DNA of 64,000 nucleotides from Bradyrhizobium betae. GTDB taxonomy: Bacteria > Pseudomonadota > Alphaproteobacteria > Rhizobiales > Xanthobacteraceae. The notes beneath the pieces are model-generated. The model saw only the letters and a list, made by a program, of their open reading frames with translations, searched no databases and was not told the origin of the DNA. Where the stretch lies: contig NZ_CP044543.1 in the NCBI RefSeq assembly GCF_008932115.1, positions 4,904,501-4,968,500 on the forward strand, given 5' to 3'. Below, piece after piece: positions 16,526 to 24,833 of the stretch (the first letter of the stretch is position 1; every line of letters starts with the position of its first letter). A program made the position numbers and the translations under genes.

Positions 16526-16609
16526 CTAGACCATGCCGAGCACGATGGCGCCGACAAACGCCATGGCGAGGTACGCGGTGACAACGCTCAGTCTCCCGGC
16601 GAACGTCAT
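16526..16609 (-). CDS. Very short membrane peptide (27 residues)
   Basis: A 27-residue ORF reading MTFAGRLSVVTAYLAMAFVG, then AIVLGMV, which is almost entirely one membrane segment. The ATG at 16607-16609 has AGGAG at a normal distance upstream (ACCCCAGGAGCAACGTC before the ATG). Nearly every codon ends in G or C, as in real genes of this genome. Longer in-frame starts upstream exist but lack these signs. Function is unknown; single-segment peptides of this size are often missed. It could also be a chance ORF. Confidence 0.45.
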   Translation of the reverse strand: MTFAGRLSVVTAYLAMAFVGAIVLGMV

Positions 16610-16810
16610 GACGTTGCTCCTGGGGTGGCCCGCTCCACGCGCACCGCTTTGCGCGAGGCTTATGGTTAACAGAAAGTCTCGATCCGAAAAAGTCAGGCTT
16701 GCTGTCACTCAGCGCGGGCAGGGTTCGAGCGCGCGCGAGCCGGTATGGTTAAAGAACACTGAAATCAACCTGTTGAAGAGTCTTTAAGTAAATTCACCGA
16801 ACGTGCGTGC

Positions 16811-18004
16811 ATGACGCGCGGAGTTCGTTTGTATCTCGTCGGCTCCATCGTCCTTGTTTCGCTTGCGGGTTGCGGTCGCGGTTTTTTCCAGGCCGAGCGC
16901 GAACCGTGGCGGGCCGAGGCCGAAGCGGCGTGCCTGAAATCTGGCGCGGTCAAGGAAAGCCCTGATATCGTCCGCATCGAGCCGATCTCAGGTCCAGGCA
17001 TGTGCGGCGCCGAGTATCCGCTGAAGGTCGCCGCCCTCGGCGAAGGCTCCAGCAGCTATGGCTTTGCCGACGAGGAGTTGCGCCCGCCCGGGAGCGTCGG
17101 CAACCAGCCGCGCTGGCCGGTGACGCAGCCGCGCTCGAACTATCCGCAGAGCCAGAATTATCCGCAACGCTCGAACTATCCCGAGAGCGCGGTGCGCCAG
17201 CCCTCCGGCTATGGCGCGCCATCCGGCCCGGTGTCGCTGAGCGCACCCGGCGTGGCGCCGCAGGAAGACGAGATCGACCTGCCGCCCGAGGGCACCGATG
17301 CCGCGGGCGCCGCGCGCTATATGAATTCGCCGAGCTATCCGGCGCGATCGGCGGCACCCTATTCGCAGCCGCCCGCGCAACAACCATTGCCGCGTCTCGG
17401 TCCCGCGCAGGGCAATCCCGTCGCCGCCGTCGGCCCGGTTGTGATCAAGCCGACCGCGACGCTGGCCTGTCCGATCGTATCCGAGCTCGACCGCTGGCTC
17501 GCCGACACCGTGCAGCCCTCGGCGATGCGCTGGTTCGGCGTCCGCGTCGCCGAGATCAAGCAGATCTCCGCCTATTCCTGCCGCGGCATGAACGGCAACT
17601 CGCACGCCCACATCTCCGAGCACGCCTTCGGCAATGCGCTCGACATCGCGGCCTTCGTGCTCGCCGACGGCCGCCGCGTCACCGTGAAGGATGGCTGGCG
17701 CGGCGTGCCGGAAGAGCAGGGATTCCTGCGCGACGTGCAGTCGGGCGCGTGCGTGCATTTCACCACGGTGCTGGCGCCGGGCTCCAACGTCTATCACTAC
17801 GATCACATCCACGTCGATTTGATGCGCCGCGCCAGCCGCCGCCTGATCTGCCAGCCTGCCGCGGTCTCCGGCGAAGAGGTTGCCGGGCGGGCCCAGCAGC
17901 GCAATCCTTACGCGGGCCGTCGCGATCCCTATGTCACCGGCTCGCTCGGTTCGCGCAAGAGCACGACGCGCAAGCAGGAAGACGACGAATACAACGACGA
18001 TTGA
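16811..18004 (+). CDS. Extensin-like (Extensin_C) lipoprotein
   Basis: A 397-residue lipoprotein. The lipobox LAGC places the lipidated Cys at residue 21. A Pro/Ser/Tyr/Gln-rich low-complexity region lies at about 85-200, with a repeated S-N-Y-P-x motif. The C-terminal Extensin_C domain (about 215-355) carries the metallopeptidase-like residues: SEHAFGNALDIAAF and later YHYDHIHVDLM, the His/Asp/HxH set of M15-type peptidases. This family is thought to act on cell-wall peptides, but that has not been shown for this protein. The stop is 1 bp before the next gene's start, so the two are probably co-translated. Confidence 0.85.
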   Translation: MTRGVRLYLVGSIVLVSLAGCGRGFFQAEREPWRAEAEAACLKSGAVKESPDIVRIEPISGPGMCGAEYPLKVAALGEGSSSYGFADEELRPPGSVGNQPRWPVTQPRSNYPQSQNYPQRSNYPESAVRQPSGYGAPSGPVSLSAPGVAPQEDEIDLPPEGTDAAGAARYMNSPSYPARSAAPYSQPPAQQPLPRLGPAQGNPVAAVGPVVIKPTATLACPIVSELDRWLADTVQPSAMRWFGVRVAEIKQISAYSCRGMNGNSHAHISEHAFGNALDIAAFVLADGRRVTVKDGWRGVPEEQGFLRDVQSGACVHFTTVLAPGSNVYHYDHIHVDLMRRASRRLICQPAAVSGEEVAGRAQQRNPYAGRRDPYVTGSLGSRKSTTRKQEDDEYNDD

Positions 18005-18005
18005 G

Positions 18006-18593
18006 ATGACAACCGACATCGTCCGTTATCTCACCCACCCGCAGGTACAGATCGACCCGGATGTGCCCGTGCCGCAATGGGGCCTGAGCCCGGTCGGACG
18101 CGCGCGGACCGAGACGATGGCGCAGGCGCCCTGGCTTGCGAACACCACGCAGATCATCTCCAGCGGCGAGCGCAAGGCGATCGAGACCGCCGGGATCATC
18201 GCGGGCGCGCTGGGAATCATGATCGAAATCCGCGAGGCCATGCATGAGAACGACCGCTCGGCGACCGGCTTCCTGAAGCCGGTCGAATTCGAGCAGGTCG
18301 CCGACCGGTTCTTCGCACAGCCGCATCTCAGCGTCCGCGGCTGGGAGCGCGCGGTGGACGCGCAGGCGCGCATCGTGCGCGAGGCCGAGGCGGTGCTGGC
18401 GCGCAATCGTCCCGGCGATGTTCTCTTCGTCGGCCACGGTGCCGTCGGCACGCTGCTGTTCTGCCATGTTGCCGGGTATCCGATCGATCGCGTCCACGAT
18501 CAGCCGGCTGGAGGCGGTCATTGCTTTGCGCTTGTAAGACAGGACAGGCGCATTCTGCATGCGTGGTGCAGAATGGAAGAGATCCCCTCCTGA
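18006..18593 (+). CDS. Histidine phosphatase family protein with degenerate RHG motif
   Basis: A 195-residue protein with a histidine-phosphatase (phosphoglycerate-mutase-like) fold. It keeps GLSPVGRAR (26-34), SSGERKAIETA (52-62) and FVGHGAVG (141-148, second catalytic His144). The first motif, normally RHG, reads YLTHPQV (8-14): a histidine (His11) remains, but the paired arginine and glycine are replaced by Thr and Pro. It may therefore be weakly active, have another substrate, or be a binding protein. The start follows the extensin-like gene's stop by 1 bp, so they form an operon. Start choice: ATG at 18006. Confidence 0.78.
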   Translation: MTTDIVRYLTHPQVQIDPDVPVPQWGLSPVGRARTETMAQAPWLANTTQIISSGERKAIETAGIIAGALGIMIEIREAMHENDRSATGFLKPVEFEQVADRFFAQPHLSVRGWERAVDAQARIVREAEAVLARNRPGDVLFVGHGAVGTLLFCHVAGYPIDRVHDQPAGGGHCFALVRQDRRILHAWCRMEEIPS

Positions 18594-18630
18594 TATGACG
18601 GATGGCCCGGATTGCGAGGCTCAGCTGCGT

Positions 18631-19044
18631 TCACATCGCCTTGGCGAGTACGAACAGCCGGAAATCCTCGAGCGCCGCGTGCCGATGCGGGGCAACTTCG
18701 CGCCGGTAAGTCTCGGTGTCGACGATCGAGCGGAAGGTGGCGAAATCGCCGTATTCATTGATCGCCGCTTCGTCCCAGCGTTCGCCCGGCGAGCCGACGA
18801 GGCTCGTTACGACCGGCCCGGAAAATATCGGCGCGAGCGGCTTACCGGCCGCGAGACGCCGGAATGCCGGCCGATAGCGTTCGTGAAAGGCTTCGCGGCC
18901 CGAGCAGGGCGCAGCGTCGAATCCGTCCTCGTAACGCGCATGCGTGCGGTAGCGCAGCAGATTGAGCATATAAACCGGCTGGCCGGGTGGAATCGCGCGC
19001 TCGGCGGCGTCAAGGGCTTGCAGGGTGATTTCGATGAGGTTCAT
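18631..19044 (-). CDS. DUF1330-like small protein
   Basis: A 137-residue cytoplasmic protein with a ferredoxin-like dimeric alpha/beta look. It shows PVYMLNLLRYRTHARYEDG near the N-terminus, a central GPVVTSLVGSPGERWDEAA, then INEYGDFATFRSIV and a C-terminal HRHAALEDFRLFV. These blocks fit the DUF1330/YciI-like pattern, in which the fold binds a small molecule or forms dimers; the function is not known. It is divergent from the LysR gene with a 106-bp gap, so it is the likely target of that regulator. Confidence 0.6.
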   Translation of the reverse strand: MNLIEITLQALDAAERAIPPGQPVYMLNLLRYRTHARYEDGFDAAPCSGREAFHERYRPAFRRLAAGKPLAPIFSGPVVTSLVGSPGERWDEAAINEYGDFATFRSIVDTETYRREVAPHRHAALEDFRLFVLAKAM

Positions 19045-19150
19045 GGACTTCCCGCGTTTCTAGCGCCGCAGAACGCGCGCTGACGCTTCTTGTCTAGCCG
19101 TTCAGGAACGGCTCTTGTAGTGACCCTTTAGCCATGACTATGTGGACTGC

Positions 19151-20086
19151 ATGTCCACAACGACTTTACCTCCCGACATCTCGCGTCTCCTCGCCTTCGT
19201 CCGTGTCGTCGAGGCGGGCTCCTTCGCCGAAGCCGCGCGGCGGGCGGGGACGACCACCTCGGCGATGTCCAAGGCGGTCGCCCGCTTCGAAAAGGCTCGC
19301 GGGTTGCGGCTTTTGCATCGCTCCACCCATTCGTTGGCGCTGACTGAAGAGGGCGACAGGCTGATGGCGGCGGGACGCGCGTTGGTCGAAAGTCTCGCCC
19401 GTGTCCAATCCGAGCTCGGCGAAGTCGCGCGCGACGATGGTGGACGGGTGCGCGTGACCGCCCCCGCCTCGTTCGCGCGTGCCTGCATCCTGCCGCGACT
19501 GCCCGCGTTCCTGAGGGAACGGCCGGAAATCGAGATCGAGGTCAAATTCCGCAACGAGATTCTCGATCTCGCGGCGGAAGGCGTCGACGTCGCGATCCGC
19601 TCAGGGCCCCTCGACCGCGCGCCCGGCCATCAGGCGCGGCGGCTTTGCACGTTTTCCTGGATCGCTTGCGCCTCGCCTGTCTATCTGAAGGCGCGCGGCG
19701 TGCCAGCGACTCCATACGAGCTTTCCGCGCACGACCACGTCGGCTTCCGGAATCCCGCGAGCGGTCAGATCCTGACCTGGCGCTTCGCCGACCCGCGTGG
19801 CAAGGCACCCGTTCGCGTCACGCCCAAGCCCAAGCACATTTGCGACGACGCGCACGCTTCGCTCGCTCTGATCGCGAATGGGTTTGGGATCGGCTGGGGA
19901 CCAGCGTGGCTCGTCGACGAAGACCTTCGCAGCGGCAGGCTGGTCGAAGTGCTTGCGCCCTGGCGTGCGTCTCGGGAACCCCTATGGATGCTGCGCACCT
20001 CCGACCGCCGCCCGCCTCTGCGCACGCAGCGCGTCATGTCCTTCCTCACCACGCTTGCCGCCGCGTTCAGCGACAAGGCGGTGTGA
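19151..20086 (+). CDS. LysR-family transcriptional regulator
   Basis: A 311-residue regulator. The N-terminal helix-turn-helix lies at about residues 10-60 (VVEAGSFAEAARRAGTTTSA, then MSKAVARFEKARGLRLLHR), typical of LysR proteins. The substrate-binding domain (about 85-300) has RVRVTAPASFARACILPRLP and GVDVAIRSGPL, as in the common GcvA/CrgA-like branch. I chose the ATG at 19151; an in-frame GTG at 19142 is possible. It is divergent from the DUF1330-like gene, the usual arrangement when a LysR protein controls its neighbour. The co-inducer is unknown. Confidence 0.88.
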   Translation: MSTTTLPPDISRLLAFVRVVEAGSFAEAARRAGTTTSAMSKAVARFEKARGLRLLHRSTHSLALTEEGDRLMAAGRALVESLARVQSELGEVARDDGGRVRVTAPASFARACILPRLPAFLRERPEIEIEVKFRNEILDLAAEGVDVAIRSGPLDRAPGHQARRLCTFSWIACASPVYLKARGVPATPYELSAHDHVGFRNPASGQILTWRFADPRGKAPVRVTPKPKHICDDAHASLALIANGFGIGWGPAWLVDEDLRSGRLVEVLAPWRASREPLWMLRTSDRRPPLRTQRVMSFLTTLAAAFSDKAV

Positions 20087-20098
20087 AGCATCGGAAAG

Positions 20099-20440
20099 TC
20101 ATGTCGAGGTCGGTTTCGCCGGTGCCGGGACCAGCCCCATGCAGCGCTGCACCTCGCCGGGGACGTTGTAGGTTCGCATGATGTGGCGGCTGTCGCGCAA
20201 GCCGGATGACTCCCGTTGCACCACGAACATCCAGAGCGCCTGGCCGGCTTCCATCACCAGCTTGCGCCTCGCCGGCTGCATCGAAGCAGGCAGCTCCGCG
20301 GCAGCGTGAACGGCGTCGAACTCGCGCAAGCGCGTCAGCGCCTGTTCGAGCGTGCGGCCCATCCGTCCAAGCGCGGAGGCCTGTTCCTGAACGATCTCGT
20401 AATGGAGGATATCGACCGGCGGGCGAAGATCACGGGACAT
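20099..20440 (-). CDS. DUF6665-like protein
   Basis: A 113-residue protein with a largely helical prediction. Blocks include LHYEIVQEQASALGRMGRTL, then the run AALPASMQPARRKLVMEAGQ seen here as AELPASMQPARRKLVMEA, then ALWMFVVQRESSGLRDSRHI and YNVPGEVQRCMGLVP. I associate this pattern with the uncharacterised DUF6665 family of Hyphomicrobiales; the match was made by eye. No signal peptide or membrane segment. It converges with the LysR gene (12 bp gap). Function is unknown. Confidence 0.55.
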   Translation of the reverse strand: MSRDLRPPVDILHYEIVQEQASALGRMGRTLEQALTRLREFDAVHAAAELPASMQPARRKLVMEAGQALWMFVVQRESSGLRDSRHIMRTYNVPGEVQRCMGLVPAPAKPTST

Positions 20441-20481
20441 GAGCCCAAATATAATGCTGAGACTTCTACAGGCGCAACTCG

Positions 20482-20570
20482 GCCGTCATTGCGAGGAGCA
20501 AGGCGACAAGCAATCCAGAGTCTTTCCGCGGAGGGATTCTGGAGTGCGTCGCTGCGCTCGCAATGACGGC
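20482..20570. repeat. Palindromic repeat, family C
   Basis: An imperfect inverted repeat with arms GCCGTCATTGCGAG... and ...CTCGCAATGACGGC, matching the element at 12748-12827 (the left arm is less regular). It fills most of the gap between the DUF6665-like and TetR genes. Confidence 0.75.
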
Positions 20571-20589
20571 GAGAGTTTATTCTGCGCGG

Positions 20590-21225
20590 CTACTTCGTCC
20601 GATACGCCGCCAGAAACATCCGCGTCGCGCTGTCGACCACCTCGGTCATGCGTTCTTCCGACGGGGCGGGCGCGGCCTGGAACACGAAGGGCAGGAAGAG
20701 CGAGGCCTTGCACAGTTCCATGAACTGCGAGGCGGCCAGATCGCAATCGTCGATGGTGAGATCGCCGGAGGCGACATGGGCTTTGAGATAGTCGGACAGA
20801 CGGTTGATGGTCTTGTCCAGCACGCGTCCGTAATAGCGGCGGCCGACGTCGGGCATGCGCTCGGCGATCGCCATGACGGTACGGATCGCCGATCCGCCGC
20901 CGGGCCGGCAGAGCAGGTGGATGTAGGCCTGGCCAAAATCCGTCAGCGTCGTTTCGGCATCGCGGGCGTGGTCGAAATTGAACACGACCTGGCCGTAATC
21001 GAGCGCCTCCTGCTCGAGGATGGCTTCGAACAGCGCGCATTTGTCGGCGAAGTAAACGTAGAGCGTGCCCTTGGAGACGGCGGCCGCGCGCGCGATCTCG
21101 CCCATGCTGGCGCCGTCAAAACCGAGATCCATGAACACTTTGCGAGCCCCATCCAGGATCTGGCGGCGCTTGGAGCTGTCCTCCTCTTGGAGGACGTGCA
21201 GATGTTCGCGGCCGGCTACAACCAT
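20590..21225 (-). CDS. TetR-family transcriptional repressor of the efflux operon
   Basis: A 211-residue regulator. The HTH at about residues 22-62 reads ILDGARKVFMDLGFDGASMG, then EIARAAAVSKGTLYVYFADK, the classic TetR recognition-helix pattern. The C-terminal ligand domain follows. The ATG at 21223-21225 was chosen over one 27 codons upstream, since the upstream segment is proline-rich and unlike the family. It is divergent from the EmrA-like gene, and a perfect 10-bp inverted repeat (21324-21346) lies between them. A repressor that is released by an efflux substrate is therefore very likely. The inducer is unknown. Confidence 0.88.
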   Translation of the reverse strand: MVVAGREHLHVLQEEDSSKRRQILDGARKVFMDLGFDGASMGEIARAAAVSKGTLYVYFADKCALFEAILEQEALDYGQVVFNFDHARDAETTLTDFGQAYIHLLCRPGGGSAIRTVMAIAERMPDVGRRYYGRVLDKTINRLSDYLKAHVASGDLTIDDCDLAASQFMELCKASLFLPFVFQAAPAPSEERMTEVVDSATRMFLAAYRTK

Positions 21226-21323
21226 TGGTTCAGGGTCTCGGCAGGTTTTTGGGTCGGGGTCGGGAGCGTGAAACCTGAATAAAGGATTCGGCTCCTTAGG
21301 GTCCACGCGGGAATATTATCTAT

Positions 21324-21346
21324 ATTGACCGAACCGTTCGGTCAAT
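21324..21346. promoter_or_regulatory. TetR-type operator, perfect inverted repeat
   Basis: ATTGACCGAA and TTCGGTCAAT are perfect 10-bp inverted arms around a 3-bp spacer (CCG). The site lies 98 bp from the TetR start and 77 bp from the EmrA-like start. TTGACC inside the left arm may also serve as a -35 element, so binding would block transcription. Family precedent supports TetR binding; it is not proven here. Confidence 0.75.
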
Positions 21347-21422
21347 GGTATTTGGGATCAGCGAGGGGGAATTGGCCGCAGGACGGCCGTCCTTGATCGC
21401 TCTTTATATTGGGGAGGCCTTT

Positions 21423-22748
21423 ATGGCCGTATCGAGAGACCAGGCTGCGCGCGTCCTTCGCCAAGAAGCGGTGGAGACGACGCCCGAGCAGGCGGGCAGT
21501 GACGTGACGACCGAGAAATCTGCCGCCCTTGCCGAGCAGTTGCGCTCTCATGTGGCCGAGGAAACCAAGCGCCGCGGCGAGGCGCTGGAGAAGCCCGTGA
21601 CCGACAAGCCGGCCCCCAATGCAGCCGCGCCCGGCGCGCCTGCCGCTGCAGCCGGCAAGTCCAGCAAGCGCAAATTCGTCATGATGGGCATCGGCCTCGT
21701 GCTGGCGCTCGCGGCAGCCGGCTATGCCGGCTACTACACGCTGGTCGGCCGCTTTTATGTCTCTACCGACGATGCCTATGTCCGCGCCAACAACACCATG
21801 CTCGGCGCGCGCGTCGCCGGCCACATCTCCTCGATCCTCGCCGGCGACAACACGACGGTGCGCGCGGGCGACATCGTCCTGCGCATCGACGACGGCGACT
21901 ACAAGATCGCCGTCGATGCCGCCACGACGAAGATCGCGACCCAGCAGGCCACCATCGATCGCATCGGCCGACAGGTCGCCGCGCTCGACAGCCAGGTCGC
22001 GCAGGCCAAGGCGCAGCTCGTTTCGGCCGAGGCGGGCCTCAAGCGCGCCGATCTCGATTATGAGCGCCAGCAGGCGCTGAGCAACAAGGGTTTTGCCTCG
22101 CGCGCCGTGTTCGAAAGCTCGGAGGCCGGGCGCGACCAGGGCGCTGCCGCGGTCAAGGCCGCGCAGGCCGCCTATGACGTCGCCGTCAGCAATGTCGACG
22201 TCGCCAAGGCACAGCAGGCCGAAGCGCAGGCACAGCTCGCCGAGCTCAAGACCTCGCTCGCCAAGGCCGAGCGCGATCTTGCCTTCACCGCCGTGCGCGC
22301 GCCGGTCGACGGCGTCTTCTCCAACCGCCTCGTCAGTGCCGGCGACTTCGTCGCGGTCGGTCAGCGTCTCGGCAATGTCGTGCCGCTCGACAACGTCTAT
22401 ATCGACGCCAATTTCAAGGAAACGCAGCTCAAGCGCATCCGTCCCGGCCAGCCCGTGACGATCAAGGTCGATGCCTACGGCATGCGCAAGTTCTCCGGCG
22501 TCGTCGACAGCATCGCGGCGGGCTCGGGCTCGGTGTTCACGCTGCTGCCGCCCGACAACGCCACGGGCAACTTCACCAAGATCGTGCAGCGCGTGCCGGT
22601 CCGCATCCGCGTGCCGAAGTCGGTCGCCAGGCAGAACCTGCTGCGTGCGGGCATGTCGGTCTATGCGACGGTCGACACCAACAAGGGCGCGGCGGACGCC
22701 GACAGCGAGATCGATCTCGACGATCCCACCATGGTCCATCCTCAATAA
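21423..22748 (+). CDS. HlyD-family membrane fusion protein (EmrA-like)
   Basis: A 441-residue periplasmic adaptor of a tripartite efflux pump. It has a cytoplasmic N-terminal tail of about 80 residues, unusually long, then one membrane segment (about 84-106). The barrel-sandwich half-motif VSTDDAYVRANNTMLGARVA, coiled-coil hairpin helices (about 170-270) and the second lipoyl half RAPVDGVFSNRLVSAGDFV follow. The start is the ATG at 21423, behind GGGGAGG. It is followed by an EmrB-like transporter gene after 30 bp, and both are controlled by the divergent TetR protein. Confidence 0.9.
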   Translation: MAVSRDQAARVLRQEAVETTPEQAGSDVTTEKSAALAEQLRSHVAEETKRRGEALEKPVTDKPAPNAAAPGAPAAAAGKSSKRKFVMMGIGLVLALAAAGYAGYYTLVGRFYVSTDDAYVRANNTMLGARVAGHISSILAGDNTTVRAGDIVLRIDDGDYKIAVDAATTKIATQQATIDRIGRQVAALDSQVAQAKAQLVSAEAGLKRADLDYERQQALSNKGFASRAVFESSEAGRDQGAAAVKAAQAAYDVAVSNVDVAKAQQAEAQAQLAELKTSLAKAERDLAFTAVRAPVDGVFSNRLVSAGDFVAVGQRLGNVVPLDNVYIDANFKETQLKRIRPGQPVTIKVDAYGMRKFSGVVDSIAAGSGSVFTLLPPDNATGNFTKIVQRVPVRIRVPKSVARQNLLRAGMSVYATVDTNKGAADADSEIDLDDPTMVHPQ

Positions 22749-22778
22749 GCGCGCTCTCGAGCGCCGCGAGGTCAGACC

Positions 22779-24362
22779 ATGGCGAACGCCACCACCGCAT
22801 CACCTGACATGATGGCGAACCCCGCTTCGGAGCGCATTGCGCCGAAGCGGCTGTTCGCCTTCATCATCATGGTGTTCGGGATGTTCATGTCGATCCTGGA
22901 CATCCAGATCGTCTCGGCATCCCTCAGCGAAATCCAGGCCGGACTGTCGGCCAGCTCCAGCGAAGTCGCCTGGGTCCAGACCGCCTATCTGATCGCCGAA
23001 GTCATCGCGATCCCGCTGTCGGGGTTCCTGTCGCGCGCCTTCGGCACGCGGCTGCTGTTCGCGATCTCGGCGGCGGGCTTCACGGTTTCGAGCCTGCTTT
23101 GCGGCTTTGCCACCACCATCGAGGAGATGATCCTCTGGCGCGCGCTGCAGGGATTTCTGGGCGCCGGCATGATTCCGACGGTGTTCGCCTCGGCCTACAC
23201 CGTGTTCCCGCGCTCCAAATTCCACATCGTCGGTCCCATCATCGGCCTCGTTGCGACCCTCGCGCCGACCATCGGGCCGACGGTCGGCGGCTACATCACC
23301 GACCTGATGTCGTGGAACTGGCTGTTCTTCATCAACGTCGTGCCCGGCATCGGCATCACCATCGGCGTGTGGGCTCTGGTCGATTTCGACGAGCCGCATT
23401 TCGAGCTGCTCGACCGTTTCGACTGGTGGGGCCTGACGTTCATGGCCGGCTTCCTCGGCACGCTGGAATATGTGCTGGAGGAAGGTCCGCTCCATGAATG
23501 GATGCAGGACACGTCCGTTGCGATCTGTGCGTGGATCTGCGCGATCTCTGCGATCGCCTTCTTCTGGCGCGTGTTCACGGCGGCCGAGCCGATCGTCAAT
23601 TTGCGCACCTTCTCCAACCGCAATTTTGCGATCGGCTGCGTGCTGCAGTTCTGCATCGGCATCGGTCTCTACGGCCTGACCTACATCTATCCGCGCTACC
23701 TCGCCGAGGTGCGCGGCTACAGCGCGCTGATGATCGGCGAGACCATGTTCGTCTCGGGCATCACCATGTTCCTGGTCGCGCCGCTGGTCGGCCGGCTGAT
23801 GGTCAAGGTCGACATGCGCTACATGATCGCGTTCGGTCTGATCGTGTTTGCTATCGGCTCCTACCAGATGACCTGGATCACCCGGGACTACGATTTCTAC
23901 GAGCTGCTGATCCCGCAGATCCTGCGCGGCGTCGGCATGATGTTCGCGATGGTGCCGACCAACAACATCGCGCTCGGCACGCTGGCGCCTGACAGGGTGA
24001 AGAACGCGAGCGGCCTGTTCAATCTGATGCGCAATCTCGGCGGCGCCGTGGGTCTTGCCGTCATCAACACCGTGCTCAACGACCGTACTGATCTGCACAT
24101 CACCCGCCTCCAGGAGCGCGTCACCTGGGGCAATGCGACCGCGACCGAAACCCTGACCATGCTGCAGCAGAAGTTCCAGGGGCTCGGCGATGCCTCGCTG
24201 ATGGCAATGAAGCAGCTCAGCCAGATCGTGCACCGGCAGGCCGTGGTGATGGGCTTTGGCGATGCGTTCTTCGTGCTGACGGTGTTCTATCTCGGCCTCA
24301 ACCTGCTGGTGACGCTGCTGAACAAGCCGGCCTCGCTGACCGGCGGCGGCGACGCGCACTAG
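22779..24362 (+). CDS. DHA2-family MFS efflux transporter (EmrB-like)
   Basis: A 527-residue proton-driven drug exporter with about 14 membrane segments, the usual size for the DHA2 family. Diagnostic features are the first-helix motif LDIQIVSASLSEIQAGLS, the loop GFLSRAFGTRLLF (motif A-like) and the antiporter motif C in GPTVGGYI. It pairs with the EmrA-like adaptor encoded just upstream, and needs an outer-membrane channel (TolC) that is encoded elsewhere. The substrates are unknown. Confidence 0.92.
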   Translation: MANATTASPDMMANPASERIAPKRLFAFIIMVFGMFMSILDIQIVSASLSEIQAGLSASSSEVAWVQTAYLIAEVIAIPLSGFLSRAFGTRLLFAISAAGFTVSSLLCGFATTIEEMILWRALQGFLGAGMIPTVFASAYTVFPRSKFHIVGPIIGLVATLAPTIGPTVGGYITDLMSWNWLFFINVVPGIGITIGVWALVDFDEPHFELLDRFDWWGLTFMAGFLGTLEYVLEEGPLHEWMQDTSVAICAWICAISAIAFFWRVFTAAEPIVNLRTFSNRNFAIGCVLQFCIGIGLYGLTYIYPRYLAEVRGYSALMIGETMFVSGITMFLVAPLVGRLMVKVDMRYMIAFGLIVFAIGSYQMTWITRDYDFYELLIPQILRGVGMMFAMVPTNNIALGTLAPDRVKNASGLFNLMRNLGGAVGLAVINTVLNDRTDLHITRLQERVTWGNATATETLTMLQQKFQGLGDASLMAMKQLSQIVHRQAVVMGFGDAFFVLTVFYLGLNLLVTLLNKPASLTGGGDAH

Positions 24363-24375
24363 CTCCACGATCGGT

Positions 24376-24477
24376 GTCGTCGCCCGCGAAAGCGGGCGAT
24401 CCAGTATTCCAGAGGAGCTTGTTATTGAATCGAGAAGCCGCGGCGTACTGGATTCCCCGCCTTCGCGGGGAATGACA
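24376..24477. repeat. Palindromic repeat, family F
   Basis: An imperfect inverted repeat. Outer arms are GTCGTCGCCCGCGAAAGCGG... (24376-24406) and ...TTCGCGGGGAATGACA (24446-24477), and each arm is itself a small hairpin. The second copy is at 46679-46780 inside the dcw cluster. Confidence 0.75.
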
Positions 24478-24606
24478 GTGGGGTGTGAGGCGGCGCACGT
24501 ACCAAATTGCAACACTCGTCCGTGATCTCGCGGGAGCCCCGTTGCAAACCGAAAACGACACATCTATAAAGCGCACCTCATTCATTCGAACCGGGGAGAG
24601 ATTTGC

Positions 24607-24681
24607 ATGATTTCGTCGCATTCGCAGATCGTCCGCCCGCGCTCGATGATGTTCTGGCTCGGTATCTGCTCGACCTCCTAG
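24607..24681 (+). CDS. Possible short ORF or leader peptide (24 residues)
   Basis: A 24-codon ORF starting MISSHSQIVRPRSMMFWLG and ending at TAG (24679-24681). It is preceded by CCGGGGAGAG at good spacing, and third codon positions are mostly G or C. A 6-bp perfect hairpin (24672-24686) spans the stop codon. It lies 152 bp before the ABC exporter start, so it could be a leader peptide, the remnant of a lost gene, or chance. Confidence 0.3.
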   Translation: MISSHSQIVRPRSMMFWLGICSTS

Positions 24682-24833
24682 AGGTCCACTCCGCCAGCTT
24701 CGATTGGGCTCCAAGTCCCGATCGCTCCGCTTCCCAAGCTAAAATCAGTCTCAAGTGACGCCGTTTCGGCCCTCGTGGCCGGCCTGCGTCCATCGTTGGA
24801 GCCGGCCCGCGCCAGAAGCGGCCGGATGATGCC

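Larger units (their letters stand above)
24363..24833. other. 471-bp gap between the efflux operon and the ABC exporter
   Basis: This stretch holds the family F palindrome (24376-24477) and a possible 24-codon ORF (24607-24681). I see nothing else with coding character. The rest, about 24690-24830, is the probable promoter region of the ABC exporter gene. Confidence 0.6.
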
